A DNA stretch of 64,000 nucleotides. Source: Bdellovibrionales bacterium. GTDB lineage: Bacteria > Bdellovibrionota > UBA1018 > CAIMNF01. Positions 33,323-43,006 of the stretch are shown one piece after another (position 1 is the first letter of the stretch; the number at the start of each line of letters is the position of its first letter). The notes beneath the pieces were generated by a model. The model did no database searches. It saw only the letters and a list, made by a program, of their open reading frames with translations, and was not told the origin of the DNA. Both the position numbers and the translations under genes were made by a program. The stretch lies in NCBI GenBank assembly GCA_947372355.1, contig CANBTI010000002.1, positions 1-64,000 of the forward strand, in the 5' to 3' direction.

Positions 33323-34771
33323 CTAATCGTTATAATCCTTTGCGGTAATTCCGTATTTCTCTAACTTGCGCAAGAGAGTTTTCTTAGGAATGTTTGCATG
33401 GATGGCTGTTTGATTGATTTTACCTTTGAATACTTTGAGAGCTTCCATGAGAAATTGTTTTTCAAACTCTTCTTTGCTCGCTTGAAAATCGAACTTCTGA
33501 ACAGAAAGTCGAAAGCTCATCGCACTTCCTTCCATTGGGATATCGCCTTCTTCAAAAGAAAGACTACCAGCAGCCATTTTATCGATATGTTGAACGGCTG
33601 GAGCTGAATTTCTAATCTTTTCAGGTAATGAATCTACTGAAATCATATCTTCAGCTTCTAAAACGAATGCATGCTCCATCACGTTTTCAAGTTCACGAAT
33701 GTTTCCTGGCCAACGATGAGATTTAAGAAGCGACATAGCATCTTCTTTAATGCCTCTGATTTGCTTGTGGTAACGTTGGTTGAATTTCTCAGTGAAGTAC
33801 TGAGAGAGTGATTCGATATCATTTTTACGTTCACGCAGTGGTGGAAGTTGAATAGGTAAAACGTTTAAACGATAGAATAAATCTTCTCTGAAAGAACCAT
33901 CCTTAATCATGGATTCAAGATTTCTATTGGTTGCTGCAACAATTCTTACGTTCATTTCAATCTCACGATTAGAACCAACGGGTGTAAACTTCTTTTCTTG
34001 AAGAACTCGAAGTAACTTCACTTGCATGGATGCAGGAATTTCACCGATTTCATCTAGAAAAAGAGTTCCGCCTTCTGCGTATTGAAACTTACCAATTTTT
34101 CTTGAATCTGCACCTGTAAAGGCACCTTTTTCATGTCCGAAAAATTCGCTTTCCATCAGTGATTCAGGAATTGCAGAACAGTTAATGGCAACGAAACGAT
34201 TGTCTTTTCTTGGACCATTATAATGTAGAGATTGGGCTACCAATTCTTTACCGGTACCGCTTTCTCCTCGAATGAGTACGGCAGTATCCACACGTGCAAG
34301 GCGATCAATGATACTGAAAATCTTTTTCATCTCATTACTTTGACCTACGAATTCATTACCACTTGGTAAATTAAATACTGGCGCTGAATAAGATAAGCTC
34401 TTCACCATGTTTTGGCTCTTGAAAGCGAGATCGATCATGTAAACCAAGTTGTCTGATTTTACAGGTTTCTCTAAGTAGTTGTAGGCTCCAAGACGAGTAG
34501 CTTCAATCGCATCACGAATATTTGAAAACGCCGTAAGGATGATCACCATGATCGAAGGATCGTGAGCTTTGATTTCTTTCAATGCTTCAATCCCTGATAA
34601 ACGAGGCATATTCACATCCATTAAAACCAAGTCAAACGCATTTGCTTTGATGCGGTTAACCGCTTCTTCGCCATCGCAGGCTTGCTCTACAACATATTGT
34701 CCTTCGGTGAGGGCAGAAGCTACTGTCATTCTTAATTCTGCATCATCATCTACTACTAGAATTTTACGCAT
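33323..34771 (-). CDS. Sigma54-dependent response regulator (NtrC family)
   Basis: This is the transcriptional activator partner of the upstream kinase. The receiver domain (1-120) has acidic pocket VVDDD, phospho-acceptor Asp52 in LVLMDVNMP, Thr80 and Lys102 (YLEKPV). The AAA+ domain has GESGTGKE, the sigma54 contact loop GAFTGA, GGTLFLDEIGEIP and WPGNIRELENV. The C-terminus is a full Fis-type HTH (GKINQTAIHANIPKKTLLRKLEKYGI), unlike the truncated relative in the pil locus. It is 482 aa. A strong AAGGAG Shine-Dalgarno lies before the ATG, which overlaps the kinase stop by 8 bp. Target genes are not evident. Confidence 0.95.
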   Translation of the reverse strand: MRKILVVDDDAELRMTVASALTEGQYVVEQACDGEEAVNRIKANAFDLVLMDVNMPRLSGIEALKEIKAHDPSIMVIILTAFSNIRDAIEATRLGAYNYLEKPVKSDNLVYMIDLAFKSQNMVKSLSYSAPVFNLPSGNEFVGQSNEMKKIFSIIDRLARVDTAVLIRGESGTGKELVAQSLHYNGPRKDNRFVAINCSAIPESLMESEFFGHEKGAFTGADSRKIGKFQYAEGGTLFLDEIGEIPASMQVKLLRVLQEKKFTPVGSNREIEMNVRIVAATNRNLESMIKDGSFREDLFYRLNVLPIQLPPLRERKNDIESLSQYFTEKFNQRYHKQIRGIKEDAMSLLKSHRWPGNIRELENVMEHAFVLEAEDMISVDSLPEKIRNSAPAVQHIDKMAAGSLSFEEGDIPMEGSAMSFRLSVQKFDFQASKEEFEKQFLMEALKVFKGKINQTAIHANIPKKTLLRKLEKYGITAKDYND

Positions 34772-36776
34772 GGTTATTCTCCTTATTCATATAAAATTTA
34801 GGTTTTACTAAATCAATTTTTGGTAAATTTGTATCAGTCAGTGAAAGTGGTAATAATATTTTAAATTCAGTTCCGATTCCGAGCTCACTACTCACGGAAA
34901 TATGTCCACGGTGTGCTTCAATGAAGTATTTTGAAAGATACAATCCCAATCCAGACCCTTTGATCTTTTGGGTTGCTTCATTTTTAACTCGATAAAAACG
35001 TCCAAATAAATGATTTAAATCATTTTCAGACATTCCAAAACCTTGATCTCGAACACTAATTTGAACAAATTCCCCAACTTCGCGAGTCTCTACGTGAACA
35101 GTAGTTCCTTCGTTTGAGTACTTAATTGCGTTATCGATCAAGTTACTGAGTACTTTTGAAATAAGATCGGTATCGATTTTTATTGCAAATAATGGTTCAA
35201 AATCAGTAATAATTTGAATTTTTTTAGATTGAGCAACAAAACGAAGCTTCAAAATAACTTGTTCTAAAAGTTGATTGATATCTTTTGAGTGTAGCTGAAC
35301 TCTTACACCCTGATTATCCAAACGACTAAGTTCTAATATTGAATTCACGAACTGATTTAATTCTTCATTTGCATAAAAAATATGGTTCATGAGTTCCAGA
35401 TCTTTACTGGAAAGACGATCTGCAAGAGATCTTTTTAAAGATTCTGTGAGACCTTGAATTTTAGCGATTGGAGTTTTGAGATCATGAGTTACCAATTGTA
35501 AGAAATTTGTTTTCATTTCCTCAACCTCAATTAAAGCTTTATTTTCTTCTTCAAGTGCAAAACGCTTTCTGTGCTCAGAATATAAACGAAGAGGAATCAT
35601 GAGATAAAAGCTGAAGGTAAGGGAGATGAGTGGGGCTCCTAGAGGTAGCCAAAAAGAACCAAAATGTGGAATCGGTTGAAGAATGATCAGAGAAATAGCA
35701 AAAGTGCCAATGAGTAAGTAAAAAGTAAGTTGAATCAATCTGCTTGGACGAATTCGAAATGAAGCAACAATAATGGCCATGGAAAGTAAAAATGAAAGTA
35801 TAGCTAAGTATGGAAATTGAACCTGCTTAATGCCTTGTTTGTTCAAAATAGAATCAAGAATATTTGCGTGGATCAAGATTTTTGGAACTAATTGAGAATC
35901 TTGAGTGCTATTGATGATTGTGAAATCATTTGGATTATCACGTTGAAATGTTCCAACAAGTACGATTTTATCTTTTAATTCACCTGCTGGAATCTTGCCT
36001 TCAATTAAATCAACAAATGAATACCGAGGGTAAGAAAATGATTCATAGTTCGAATCGTAAACTTGATTATTGTTTTGATGATATTGCATTAAAAAATATT
36101 GAGCATCTGCTTCATTTGAAGAATAAGTGCCTGGTGGATTCACAATGCCATCATTAGGGTAGATTTTATTTGCAAGTGCCATTTCAAAAGCAAGACGATC
36201 ATTAAGAGAAATAAGCCCTCTTCTGGTGACTTTGTCTTTACCAAAAGTTGTTCCATCTCGATGAACAATTGCAATTGCTTGTGGTACTTGTGAAAGCGGA
36301 AATGGTGCAGTGATTTCACCGTTTACATCAAATGGGATTCCTAAAAGAAAAGGGATCCCTTGAGCATTCATTCTAACGGTTGAGCGATAGAGTTCTTGCG
36401 CGGTATCTTTTTCAAAACCATTTTTATCAATTCGTTGAACTTTATTGAAGTCCATCAAATATCCAACCGCTTTCACTTGTTGTTCTTCAAGTTTTTCTAC
36501 CGCTTTTAAATGATAAGAAAGAGGTAATGGATTGAGATCGTTGATTTGATTTAGCGTTTGATCATCAATGGTGATGAGTACGATTCGTTCATCGGCACTA
36601 GGTTTGTGAGAAAGTCTGCTTCTTAAATCATAAAGAGGTGCTTCTAAAAAATCTAAAGGAAGAGAAACAACGGAAGCAGTTACCACTGCTGCGAGTAGTA
36701 AGTGAAGAAGGGTTTCTTGAATGCTGGTCGAAAGTTTAAATTTTTTCATTCTAACAATTCTTACGCATAGTATCAT
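34764..36776 (-). CDS. CHASE2-domain membrane sensor histidine kinase
   Basis: This 670-aa protein has an N-terminal membrane helix (LLHLLLAAVVTASVVSL) and an extracytoplasmic CHASE2 sensor domain (about 45-310: FLEAPLYDLRSRLS, VLITIDDQTL, and GELKDKIVLVGTF, the typical CHASE2 closing motif). Three membrane helices (about 325-400) precede the HisKA domain with the H-box LVTHDLKTPIAKIQG. The HATPase has DNAIKYSNEG, DQGFGMSE and GSGLGLYLSKYF. The ATG at 36776 has GGAG five bases upstream and is preferred. ATG 36749 (MKKFKLS) is an alternative with a weaker site. It is in an operon with the NtrC-type regulator, so it presumably phosphorylates Asp52 there. The signal is unknown. Confidence 0.93.
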   Translation of the reverse strand: MILCVRIVRMKKFKLSTSIQETLLHLLLAAVVTASVVSLPLDFLEAPLYDLRSRLSHKPSADERIVLITIDDQTLNQINDLNPLPLSYHLKAVEKLEEQQVKAVGYLMDFNKVQRIDKNGFEKDTAQELYRSTVRMNAQGIPFLLGIPFDVNGEITAPFPLSQVPQAIAIVHRDGTTFGKDKVTRRGLISLNDRLAFEMALANKIYPNDGIVNPPGTYSSNEADAQYFLMQYHQNNNQVYDSNYESFSYPRYSFVDLIEGKIPAGELKDKIVLVGTFQRDNPNDFTIINSTQDSQLVPKILIHANILDSILNKQGIKQVQFPYLAILSFLLSMAIIVASFRIRPSRLIQLTFYLLIGTFAISLIILQPIPHFGSFWLPLGAPLISLTFSFYLMIPLRLYSEHRKRFALEEENKALIEVEEMKTNFLQLVTHDLKTPIAKIQGLTESLKRSLADRLSSKDLELMNHIFYANEELNQFVNSILELSRLDNQGVRVQLHSKDINQLLEQVILKLRFVAQSKKIQIITDFEPLFAIKIDTDLISKVLSNLIDNAIKYSNEGTTVHVETREVGEFVQISVRDQGFGMSENDLNHLFGRFYRVKNEATQKIKGSGLGLYLSKYFIEAHRGHISVSSELGIGTEFKILLPLSLTDTNLPKIDLVKPKFYMNKENNHA

Positions 36777-36943
36777 TTTGGCTCCATAGTGTAAAGCGAA
36801 AAGGTCGGTTAATGGAATTTATTGCCGTAACTATATGAAACTAAAATAGTTTAATTTAAACTGAGCTTTTTATACATTAATTTTATTTAAATAATCAAAA
36901 AATAATGCTACATTCCAAAAACGGAAAAGATAAAGGAACAATT

Positions 36944-37693
36944 ATGCACATCTTACTAGCGATTTTTACAATGATTTCAACTGCACATGCTCAAGACGCT
37001 GGGTATTTGAAGGATTTCAATTACCAAGTGCAACAGGTATCGAGCATGAGGGATGCGCAGATTCTTGAGAATTTTCTCACCAAAGAAACCAGAAACACTT
37101 CTATTTGTGCAAATCGTGCTCATTACTGGGCATACGAACTAGCTAAATTTAAAAATGTGCAAACAGGTAAAGTGTTCATTCATTTTACAGCAGAAGGTGA
37201 AGCAAATGAAAATAAAGACTGGGCTTTCCATGTTGCACCTTATGTAATTGTAAATGGAGAAGAGGTAGTGTTGGATCCAGCTTTTGCAGTTTTTAATAAT
37301 GCTCCAGTAAAGATGGCAGATTGGACCAACTATTTTGGAAAAAGTAAAAAATGTGTAGTTCTTGATCCACTTCATAACCCAGCACACTTAAAGTTAGAAA
37401 TGAACAATGTTGGTAGTGATTCAAACACACCTCTTGATGCTAAAACAGGTTATGCTCGCCAGTATCCATCAACAGAAGGAATTTGTTATATCCGTAAAGT
37501 ACCAATGTATTACCAATGGCCAGCACAAGTATACGGTACGGATTTAATGCGCACGGGTAATACTAGATACTCAGACTTTAATTTCCAATCATTCGATCAG
37601 CAGTCTGTTTTGCAAGCCTGCAGACAAGCAGTTCGTTGGGATGTTCAGCTCAGCGTTTCCTGTTCAAAGTATTTAGGAATTAAACCAAATTAA
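36944..37693 (+). CDS. Secreted protein-glutaminase-like (protein deamidase) enzyme
   Basis: A 249-aa exported protein with signal peptide MHILLAIFTMISTAHAQ. The mature sequence resembles the protein-glutaminase / glutamine deamidase family of papain and transglutaminase fold. A Cys followed by an aromatic helix (SICANRAHYWAYEL, Cys55), a His (DWAFHVAPYVIVNG, His96) and an Asp (EVVLDPAF, Asp111) fall in the order and context of the Cys-His-Asp triad (family forms 'C.aRAh', 'w.yHva', 'vlDP'). Additional Cys residues (KKCVVLD, GICYIRK, LQACRQA, VSCSKY) may form disulfides. The ATG at 36944 has AAAGGA at good spacing; the longer track start lacks one and hides the signal peptide. Deamidation of target proteins is inferred from family; the substrate is unknown. 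Confidence 0.75.
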   Translation: MHILLAIFTMISTAHAQDAGYLKDFNYQVQQVSSMRDAQILENFLTKETRNTSICANRAHYWAYELAKFKNVQTGKVFIHFTAEGEANENKDWAFHVAPYVIVNGEEVVLDPAFAVFNNAPVKMADWTNYFGKSKKCVVLDPLHNPAHLKLEMNNVGSDSNTPLDAKTGYARQYPSTEGICYIRKVPMYYQWPAQVYGTDLMRTGNTRYSDFNFQSFDQQSVLQACRQAVRWDVQLSVSCSKYLGIKPN

Positions 37694-39181
37694 TTACTTT
37701 AGGATTACATACTTTAGAATCGGTAATCCAAGGTAATCAAAATAAATATTTTTAATATTCTTGTGTGCTAGATAACTTCCATTTTGAAAAAATAAAGGGT
37801 GGAGTACTCCGTTTTCTTTAGAAATAATCAGCTGAGCTTTTTTAAAATCTCCAGATTCAATCGCCCGATCATAGTCCTCATTGATGTAATGGGTTCTGTT
37901 TCGATTGGAGTAGCTACTGCTATAAGGGAACAAGAAGTCCTGAGGAGTTCTTACTTTTGCTGTCCAACTGGACATCAGCATATTGTATTCTCCCAAATTA
38001 CTAAAAGTTTCAAATTCCTGACTTTCGTAAGCCAACAAATCAACTGGAATCTTTAATGCTGATTCAATTTGAGAGGCCATTTTTTTTGAAGCTCCATAAT
38101 AAGGTTCTGATAAACCAGTGAGAAATGATATTTTAAAGCCTTTGCCCATCTGAACGCCTGATTTTTCTAAGTATTCTTTAGCTTTTTTAGGATCATAGGG
38201 TACTGATAAATCCTCGGAATTTTTTAGCAGAGAATGTGGAACAAGATTATTTGCAAGCGTGAAAAGTGGAATTCCATCAGGAAGAAGTTTTGAGCGATCA
38301 ATGGATGAAAAAAGTGCTAATCTAAAAAATTTGTTATTAAAAGGGAACCGTTCTGAGTTCATAGCAATCACAAAATGACGAAGTAGATTCATGGTGTGGT
38401 AATCAGCGCTTTTGATGTATTTTTCTGTTTTTACTCCACTAATAAATGGGAAGTAGTTTTCTTCATATTTTTTGATTGCTTCAGCTTGATCTGAAATAAA
38501 ACTAATTTCAATATCATCAATGTTAGAGTTGGTTTTTTTATAGAATGAATTTTTTTTCAAAACTGCTTTTTTACCAGGTTCGTATTCTGTAATTACAAAC
38601 GGACCAGAGGAAACCAATGTCCCTGCACGCCACCAATTATTCCCAAACTTTTCAATCAAATCTTTCCTCACTGGAAAAAGTGGCCAAAAGGTAGTATTCA
38701 CTTCCCAGTTTTTTTGTGGCTTGTTGAACTTTACCACTAAAGTTTTATCATCAATGGCATGGATACCCACATCATCAAATGAAGTGACTTTGTTTGCATG
38801 GTATTCTCGTGCATTTTTAATATCGAATAAATAGTAATAATAAATGGAGGTGGATTGAGGGGAGATGAGTCTTTGCCATCCATCAACGAAATCTTTGGCA
38901 TAGACAGCTCTACCATCTGACCATTTTGCATCATCACTAATTTTGAAAGTGTATTCAGTTAGATCTTTTGATTTTTTCAGTGAGCTTGAAATCCGAGGCG
39001 TAAGTTTTTCTGAAGGGTATTCGTAAATAAATAAACCTTCACATAAGTTTACGATGATTGGCGCTTCAGCCACGGTTACTTGCCCAGTCCAGTCCAGAGT
39101 GATGGGGGTTGCTGCTACCTTCATGTGAAGTGTTTTTGCACTGGCAGTGAGCGAAAACAGTAACGAAATTAAAAAGACCAT
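37694..39181 (-). CDS. Oligopeptide ABC transporter substrate-binding protein (OppA-type)
   Basis: This is a periplasmic solute-binding protein of family 5. The signal peptide (VFLISLLFSLTASA) is followed by a domain with CEGLFIYEYPSEKLTPRISSS, YTFKISDDAKWSDGRAVYAKDFVDGWQR (the family SBP_bac_5 signature region), NKPQKNWEVNTTFWPLFPVRKDLIEKFG, and later PYYGASKKMASQIE, typical of OppA/MppA. It is 495 aa. There is no lipobox, so it is soluble. It is convergent with the deamidase-like gene with directly abutting stops. The oppB/oppC permease genes are 22 kb away, and no oppD/F is in the window. Murein peptides are one possible ligand, given MppA-like features, but this is a guess. Confidence 0.88.
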   Translation of the reverse strand: MVFLISLLFSLTASAKTLHMKVAATPITLDWTGQVTVAEAPIIVNLCEGLFIYEYPSEKLTPRISSSLKKSKDLTEYTFKISDDAKWSDGRAVYAKDFVDGWQRLISPQSTSIYYYYLFDIKNAREYHANKVTSFDDVGIHAIDDKTLVVKFNKPQKNWEVNTTFWPLFPVRKDLIEKFGNNWWRAGTLVSSGPFVITEYEPGKKAVLKKNSFYKKTNSNIDDIEISFISDQAEAIKKYEENYFPFISGVKTEKYIKSADYHTMNLLRHFVIAMNSERFPFNNKFFRLALFSSIDRSKLLPDGIPLFTLANNLVPHSLLKNSEDLSVPYDPKKAKEYLEKSGVQMGKGFKISFLTGLSEPYYGASKKMASQIESALKIPVDLLAYESQEFETFSNLGEYNMLMSSWTAKVRTPQDFLFPYSSSYSNRNRTHYINEDYDRAIESGDFKKAQLIISKENGVLHPLFFQNGSYLAHKNIKNIYFDYLGLPILKYVILK

Positions 39182-39185
39182 GATT

Positions 39186-41468
39186 CTATTTTACGTTATT
39201 TATTAGATCTTTTGGATATTCTTTCGCACAAGTTGATTTTTTTGGCTCCCGGCCTACAATTACCTTTTCTTGCACTACTTGAGATTCGTTACAGCTTGAT
39301 TCCGCTTTTTGACCCGTTAGTTTATCTAATCGCATGTCAATTAAATGATCGCTCTCTGGAAAAGGCAACGCGGGTTCATATTGAAGAATTTTATTCATCA
39401 TCTTGGCCCATACTGGCAAGGCGGTGTTTGCTCCAGTGAGTTTTGATTTTTGAGTTCCTTGATCAAAACCCATCCAAACAATGGCGGTGAGTTGAGGGGT
39501 ATAGCCCACAAACCAAGCATCACGATAATCATTAGTGGTTCCAGTTTTGCCGGCCGCTGGCCGATGAAAAGAAAAAAGGTTCCCAGCATTCGCAGCTGTT
39601 CCTTCAACAAAAACATTCTGCAACATTTCGGTCATCATGTCGGCTATTCCCGGATCAATTTTTTCTTTCACTCTAGGTTCGCTTGCATAAAACTCGGAGC
39701 CGTCAGGATTTAAAATTGATTTAATTACCGTTAAATCGCCTGATTTTCCGTGATTGGCCAACGTGGCATAGGCAGAAATAATTTCAATTGGACTGAGTTC
39801 CACACTGCCTAAGCTAATCGAGGGGATTGCTGGTATTTTAGTTTCAATTCCAAGAGTGTGAGCCGTATCTATAATTTCAGTGAGTCCTACTTTTTGAGCT
39901 AGCCGTGCAGCAGAAGTATTAATGGATTTTGCTAAAGCGGTTTTCATCGGAATCCAGCCTAGAGATTCTTTTTCATAATTTGCAGGCTTCCAAATCGGTT
40001 GTTTTGCATCGTATTTCCAGCCCCATTTTTCATCTAATAATGGATAAGCTGGGGTAAATGAGTTGCCTTCAGAATCTTCCATCACTCTAAACGCTGTTGC
40101 ATAAACAATGGGTTTAAATGTAGAGCCTGCTTGGCGTTTCATATTCAAAATTCGATTGAATGTACTATCGGCGTAATTTTTACCACCAATCAATGCTCTA
40201 ATTTCACTTGTAGATTGGTCAATGATGGCTACCGCACCTTGGAGTGCTGCATTTTTTGCAGGATTGGCAGGAATAGCAGATTGCAGTGTTTCTTGGGCAA
40301 TTTGATTCATGCTGAGATCAAGAGAGGTGTAAACTTGAAATCCTAATTCAGGAATTTCGTTTTCTTGAAAGTGATCATTTAATAAGCGGTTGATTTCTGC
40401 TTTCACAAAATCAACATAATAGGGAGCTCGATTGCCGGCAGAAGGAGGTGGAGAAAGTCTAATGGGCAATTGAAGGGCTATTTTTAGCTCGTTTTCACTG
40501 ATTTTTTTTGTTTCAAACATTCTCTCTAAAACATATCTCTGGCGAGTTTTTGCTCGATCAAAATGGCGGTAAGGAGAATAAAACGCAGGCCCTTTAATTA
40601 AACCAACCATGAGCGCAATTTCACCCATGTTGAGATCACGAACTTGTTTGCCGAAGAAAAATTTTGCTCCTTCAGAAAAGCCACGAATTTCAAAAGAACC
40701 AACTTGACCTAGGAACACTTCATTCAAATAGCGTTCGAAAATTTGTTTTTTTGTGTATTTCAATTCTAAAACCGGAGCTAAAAAAAGCTCGTTCACCTTC
40801 ATGAAAAGATTTCTATTTTTTCTTTCCATGAGATTTTTCACTAATTGCTGAGTAATGGTACTTCCGCCTTGAGAAAGAGAAAGTGTTTTTAGATCTACAA
40901 AAATCGCACGAGCAAATCCGCGCGGATCAATACCAAAGTGTTCATAAAAGTGCTGATCCTCAGCGGAGACAATTGCGTCTGGAATTGATTTTGGAAATTC
41001 ATCAAATTTTAACACTTCTCTAATTTGCGATTTTGTCGCGGATAGAGTTGCAACAAATTCTGGTTCCAAATAAAAATCATTTATTGAACCCGTTTCTGAT
41101 TCGATGTTTTCTAACAATGATTCAGGTTGGGTTCCATCAAAGTGAAGGCGGATTTTTTTATCTTTTAGCTGAAGAGTGATGTGATTATCGGGAAGCAGAT
41201 GCTCAGGATACTGGGGCGAGTGTAAGGTGAAGGAAAGCTCGCCTCCCTTTTCCGTTGCCGAATAGCCCAAAGATTTCAGTTTTTTCTCGATTGGCTGACG
41301 CGCCTGCCCAGGTGCAACGCGAGTTACGTTAGAATAAATGCGAGTGGGAATAAATTCAGCGGGAGCATCAAAAGCGATCTCAACTTGATGGAGAAGGTAG
41401 AGAAAATAAATTACTAAGCTGGAAATAATTGTGATGAGTAAAATCCACCTTAGTTTATGTTTTTTCAT
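39186..41468 (-). CDS. Class A penicillin-binding protein (PBP1b-like, bifunctional)
   Basis: This is a membrane-bound peptidoglycan synthase with glycosyltransferase and transpeptidase activities. A cytoplasmic basic tail and helix (WILLITIISSLVIYFLYLL) are followed by a UB2H-like segment (AEFIPTRIYSNVTR, SLGYSATEKGG) and the GT51 domain with catalytic Glu in SAEDQHFYEHFG (about Glu170) and GGSTITQQLVKN. The transpeptidase has SxxK GSTFKP, SxN KSINTS and KTG AGKTGTTND. I take the ATG at 41468 (760 aa), which has GAAGGA upstream; the 20 extra track residues are not supported. The C-terminal tail has CNE and TCAK cysteines, a possible disulfide. It is divergent from the outer-membrane barrel gene. 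Confidence 0.95.
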   Translation of the reverse strand: MKKHKLRWILLITIISSLVIYFLYLLHQVEIAFDAPAEFIPTRIYSNVTRVAPGQARQPIEKKLKSLGYSATEKGGELSFTLHSPQYPEHLLPDNHITLQLKDKKIRLHFDGTQPESLLENIESETGSINDFYLEPEFVATLSATKSQIREVLKFDEFPKSIPDAIVSAEDQHFYEHFGIDPRGFARAIFVDLKTLSLSQGGSTITQQLVKNLMERKNRNLFMKVNELFLAPVLELKYTKKQIFERYLNEVFLGQVGSFEIRGFSEGAKFFFGKQVRDLNMGEIALMVGLIKGPAFYSPYRHFDRAKTRQRYVLERMFETKKISENELKIALQLPIRLSPPPSAGNRAPYYVDFVKAEINRLLNDHFQENEIPELGFQVYTSLDLSMNQIAQETLQSAIPANPAKNAALQGAVAIIDQSTSEIRALIGGKNYADSTFNRILNMKRQAGSTFKPIVYATAFRVMEDSEGNSFTPAYPLLDEKWGWKYDAKQPIWKPANYEKESLGWIPMKTALAKSINTSAARLAQKVGLTEIIDTAHTLGIETKIPAIPSISLGSVELSPIEIISAYATLANHGKSGDLTVIKSILNPDGSEFYASEPRVKEKIDPGIADMMTEMLQNVFVEGTAANAGNLFSFHRPAAGKTGTTNDYRDAWFVGYTPQLTAIVWMGFDQGTQKSKLTGANTALPVWAKMMNKILQYEPALPFPESDHLIDMRLDKLTGQKAESSCNESQVVQEKVIVGREPKKSTCAKEYPKDLINNVK

Positions 41469-41488
41469 GAGTTTCCTTCTTTTATTGC

Positions 41489-41518
41489 TTGACCAAACCA
41501 ATATGCGCCTCGTATTTT
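41489..41518 (+). promoter_or_regulatory. Candidate promoter of the outer-membrane barrel gene
   Basis: TTGACC, an 18-bp spacer and TATTTT lie in the 73-bp gap between the divergent PBP and outer-membrane gene starts, upstream of the Shine-Dalgarno AAGGAGA. The pattern is like the iscS candidate (TTGAAA-17-TATTTT). Confidence 0.45.
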
Positions 41519-41541
41519 CGGATTTCAAGGAGAGATCAAAT

Positions 41542-42999
41542 ATGTCTCATTTATTAGTCCTCATTTTTTCAATTTTTACTAGCCAAGCACATGCGTTGGA
41601 TCTTGATTGGCATGGCCAGTTTAGAACTGAAACAAATTGGATCTATGGATACTCTAACGGGAATCTCTTATCCACGCCACTATCCACTACAGATCAAGGA
41701 TACTTCATTCCTTCGAATGGTGATAGTCCCGCATCTTTTCAAAATTTATTTTTAAGACTCACTCCGCGCGTGATTGTGAGCGACAATGTTTCTATCTATT
41801 CAAACCTTTGGTTTGGATCTCCTGATAAAGGAATTTTTGGTGGTAATCAACCTACCACATCAACGGTGAATCAAACCAATACAGGTAACGCTACGATCTC
41901 AGCAAGTACGATGTATGCCGAAGTTGCTACTGATTTCGGAACCTTGGTAGTAGGACGTGTTCCACTGCAATGGGGTTTGGGTGTTGTATGGAATACCAAC
42001 AACGATGGATTTGATCGCATGCCTTCTACCGGTGACGGTTTCAGATTAGAAACTAAACTAGGAGCATTCAAAGTTGCTCCTGCGATGTATAAATATCGCG
42101 CTGGTTCTAACTATGGCGGATCGGCTTCTTATACAGCGGGTGGATCATTGTTGACTACCAATGCTGGAACTTCAACTGCTAGTGATTACTCTCTAGCACT
42201 GACTTACAATAACGATGATGAACAAATGGATTTAGGTTTATTGTTCCTTCGTCGTTTGGCTGGAATGCAAGCAACTGTGGTTGATCCATTTTCACTTACT
42301 GGAACTACAACTGGTTATGCTTACAATGTATGGGATTTTTATATTAAAAAGAAAACGGGTATTTTCACTGTTTCTGCCGAAGTTCCAATTGTTACCGGAT
42401 TAGTTGGAAATAAAAATTACAGCACTGTTGCTGGAGCTTTAAAAGTTGATACTCAAGTAGATGATCATTGGAAATTGAAGTTAAACGGTGGTTTAGCCGG
42501 CGGACAAGAATCAGTTGCAGCGGGTTCATCTTCTTCTAAATTATCAGCATTTTACTTCCACCCTGATTATCGTCCAGGGCTACTCATGTTTAATTATAAC
42601 ATGCGTAACTTATCTGATGGAAGCTTATCTCCATTCAATGATCCAGTGACCAACGCACAATTTGTAACTTTAGGATTTGATTTCAATAGTAACAAATGGA
42701 CTCACGGAGTTCAGTGGTTATATGCAACTGCTTCAAAGGTTGCTGATCAAGCAGGTGGAACTTATTTCAATAAATGGGATGGACACTATAAAAATCAAAC
42801 AGCAGGCACCACGCAAGATAAAGGTTTGGGCTCTGAGTTTGATTACTCTCTCAATTATCAATGGGATGAATCTCTTAAGTTGGGCTTAACGATGGGCCTC
42901 TACTTCCCTGGTAAATTTTACGAGTTCAGCAATAGCGCGACAGCAAATGTGACGAAGACTGCATTTGGATCTGGGCTTAATTTGCTCGTGAAATTCTAA
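41542..42999 (+). CDS. Outer-membrane beta-barrel protein
   Basis: A 485-aa exported protein. The signal peptide (LLVLIFSIFTSQAHA) is followed by alternating hydrophobic/polar strands across the whole length, e.g. SIYSNLWFGSPD, MYAEVATDFGTLVVGRVPLQWG, DYSLALTYNNDDEQMDLGLLFLRR, HWKLKLNGGLAGG, SLKLGLTMGLYFPG. The final residues LNLLVKF end in Phe, the outer-membrane C-terminal signature. Loops are rich in Ser/Thr/Asn/Gly. The ATG at 41542 follows AAGGAGA with 8-nt spacing; the track start would overlap PBP1 and its start. It may be a porin-like channel or a surface structure; no specific family is recognised. The fold LVVGRVPLQWGLG resembles DUF1302/porin-like families, weakly. Confidence 0.87.
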   Translation: MSHLLVLIFSIFTSQAHALDLDWHGQFRTETNWIYGYSNGNLLSTPLSTTDQGYFIPSNGDSPASFQNLFLRLTPRVIVSDNVSIYSNLWFGSPDKGIFGGNQPTTSTVNQTNTGNATISASTMYAEVATDFGTLVVGRVPLQWGLGVVWNTNNDGFDRMPSTGDGFRLETKLGAFKVAPAMYKYRAGSNYGGSASYTAGGSLLTTNAGTSTASDYSLALTYNNDDEQMDLGLLFLRRLAGMQATVVDPFSLTGTTTGYAYNVWDFYIKKKTGIFTVSAEVPIVTGLVGNKNYSTVAGALKVDTQVDDHWKLKLNGGLAGGQESVAAGSSSSKLSAFYFHPDYRPGLLMFNYNMRNLSDGSLSPFNDPVTNAQFVTLGFDFNSNKWTHGVQWLYATASKVADQAGGTYFNKWDGHYKNQTAGTTQDKGLGSEFDYSLNYQWDESLKLGLTMGLYFPGKFYEFSNSATANVTKTAFGSGLNLLVKF

Positions 43000-43006
43000 T
43001 CATTAT

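Noticed and set aside
36777-36943. Possible sigma54 promoter (TGGAATTTATTGC) between kinase and deamidase-like genes
   Set aside because: The GG and GC are 8 nt apart instead of the required 10, so it does not fit -24/-12.
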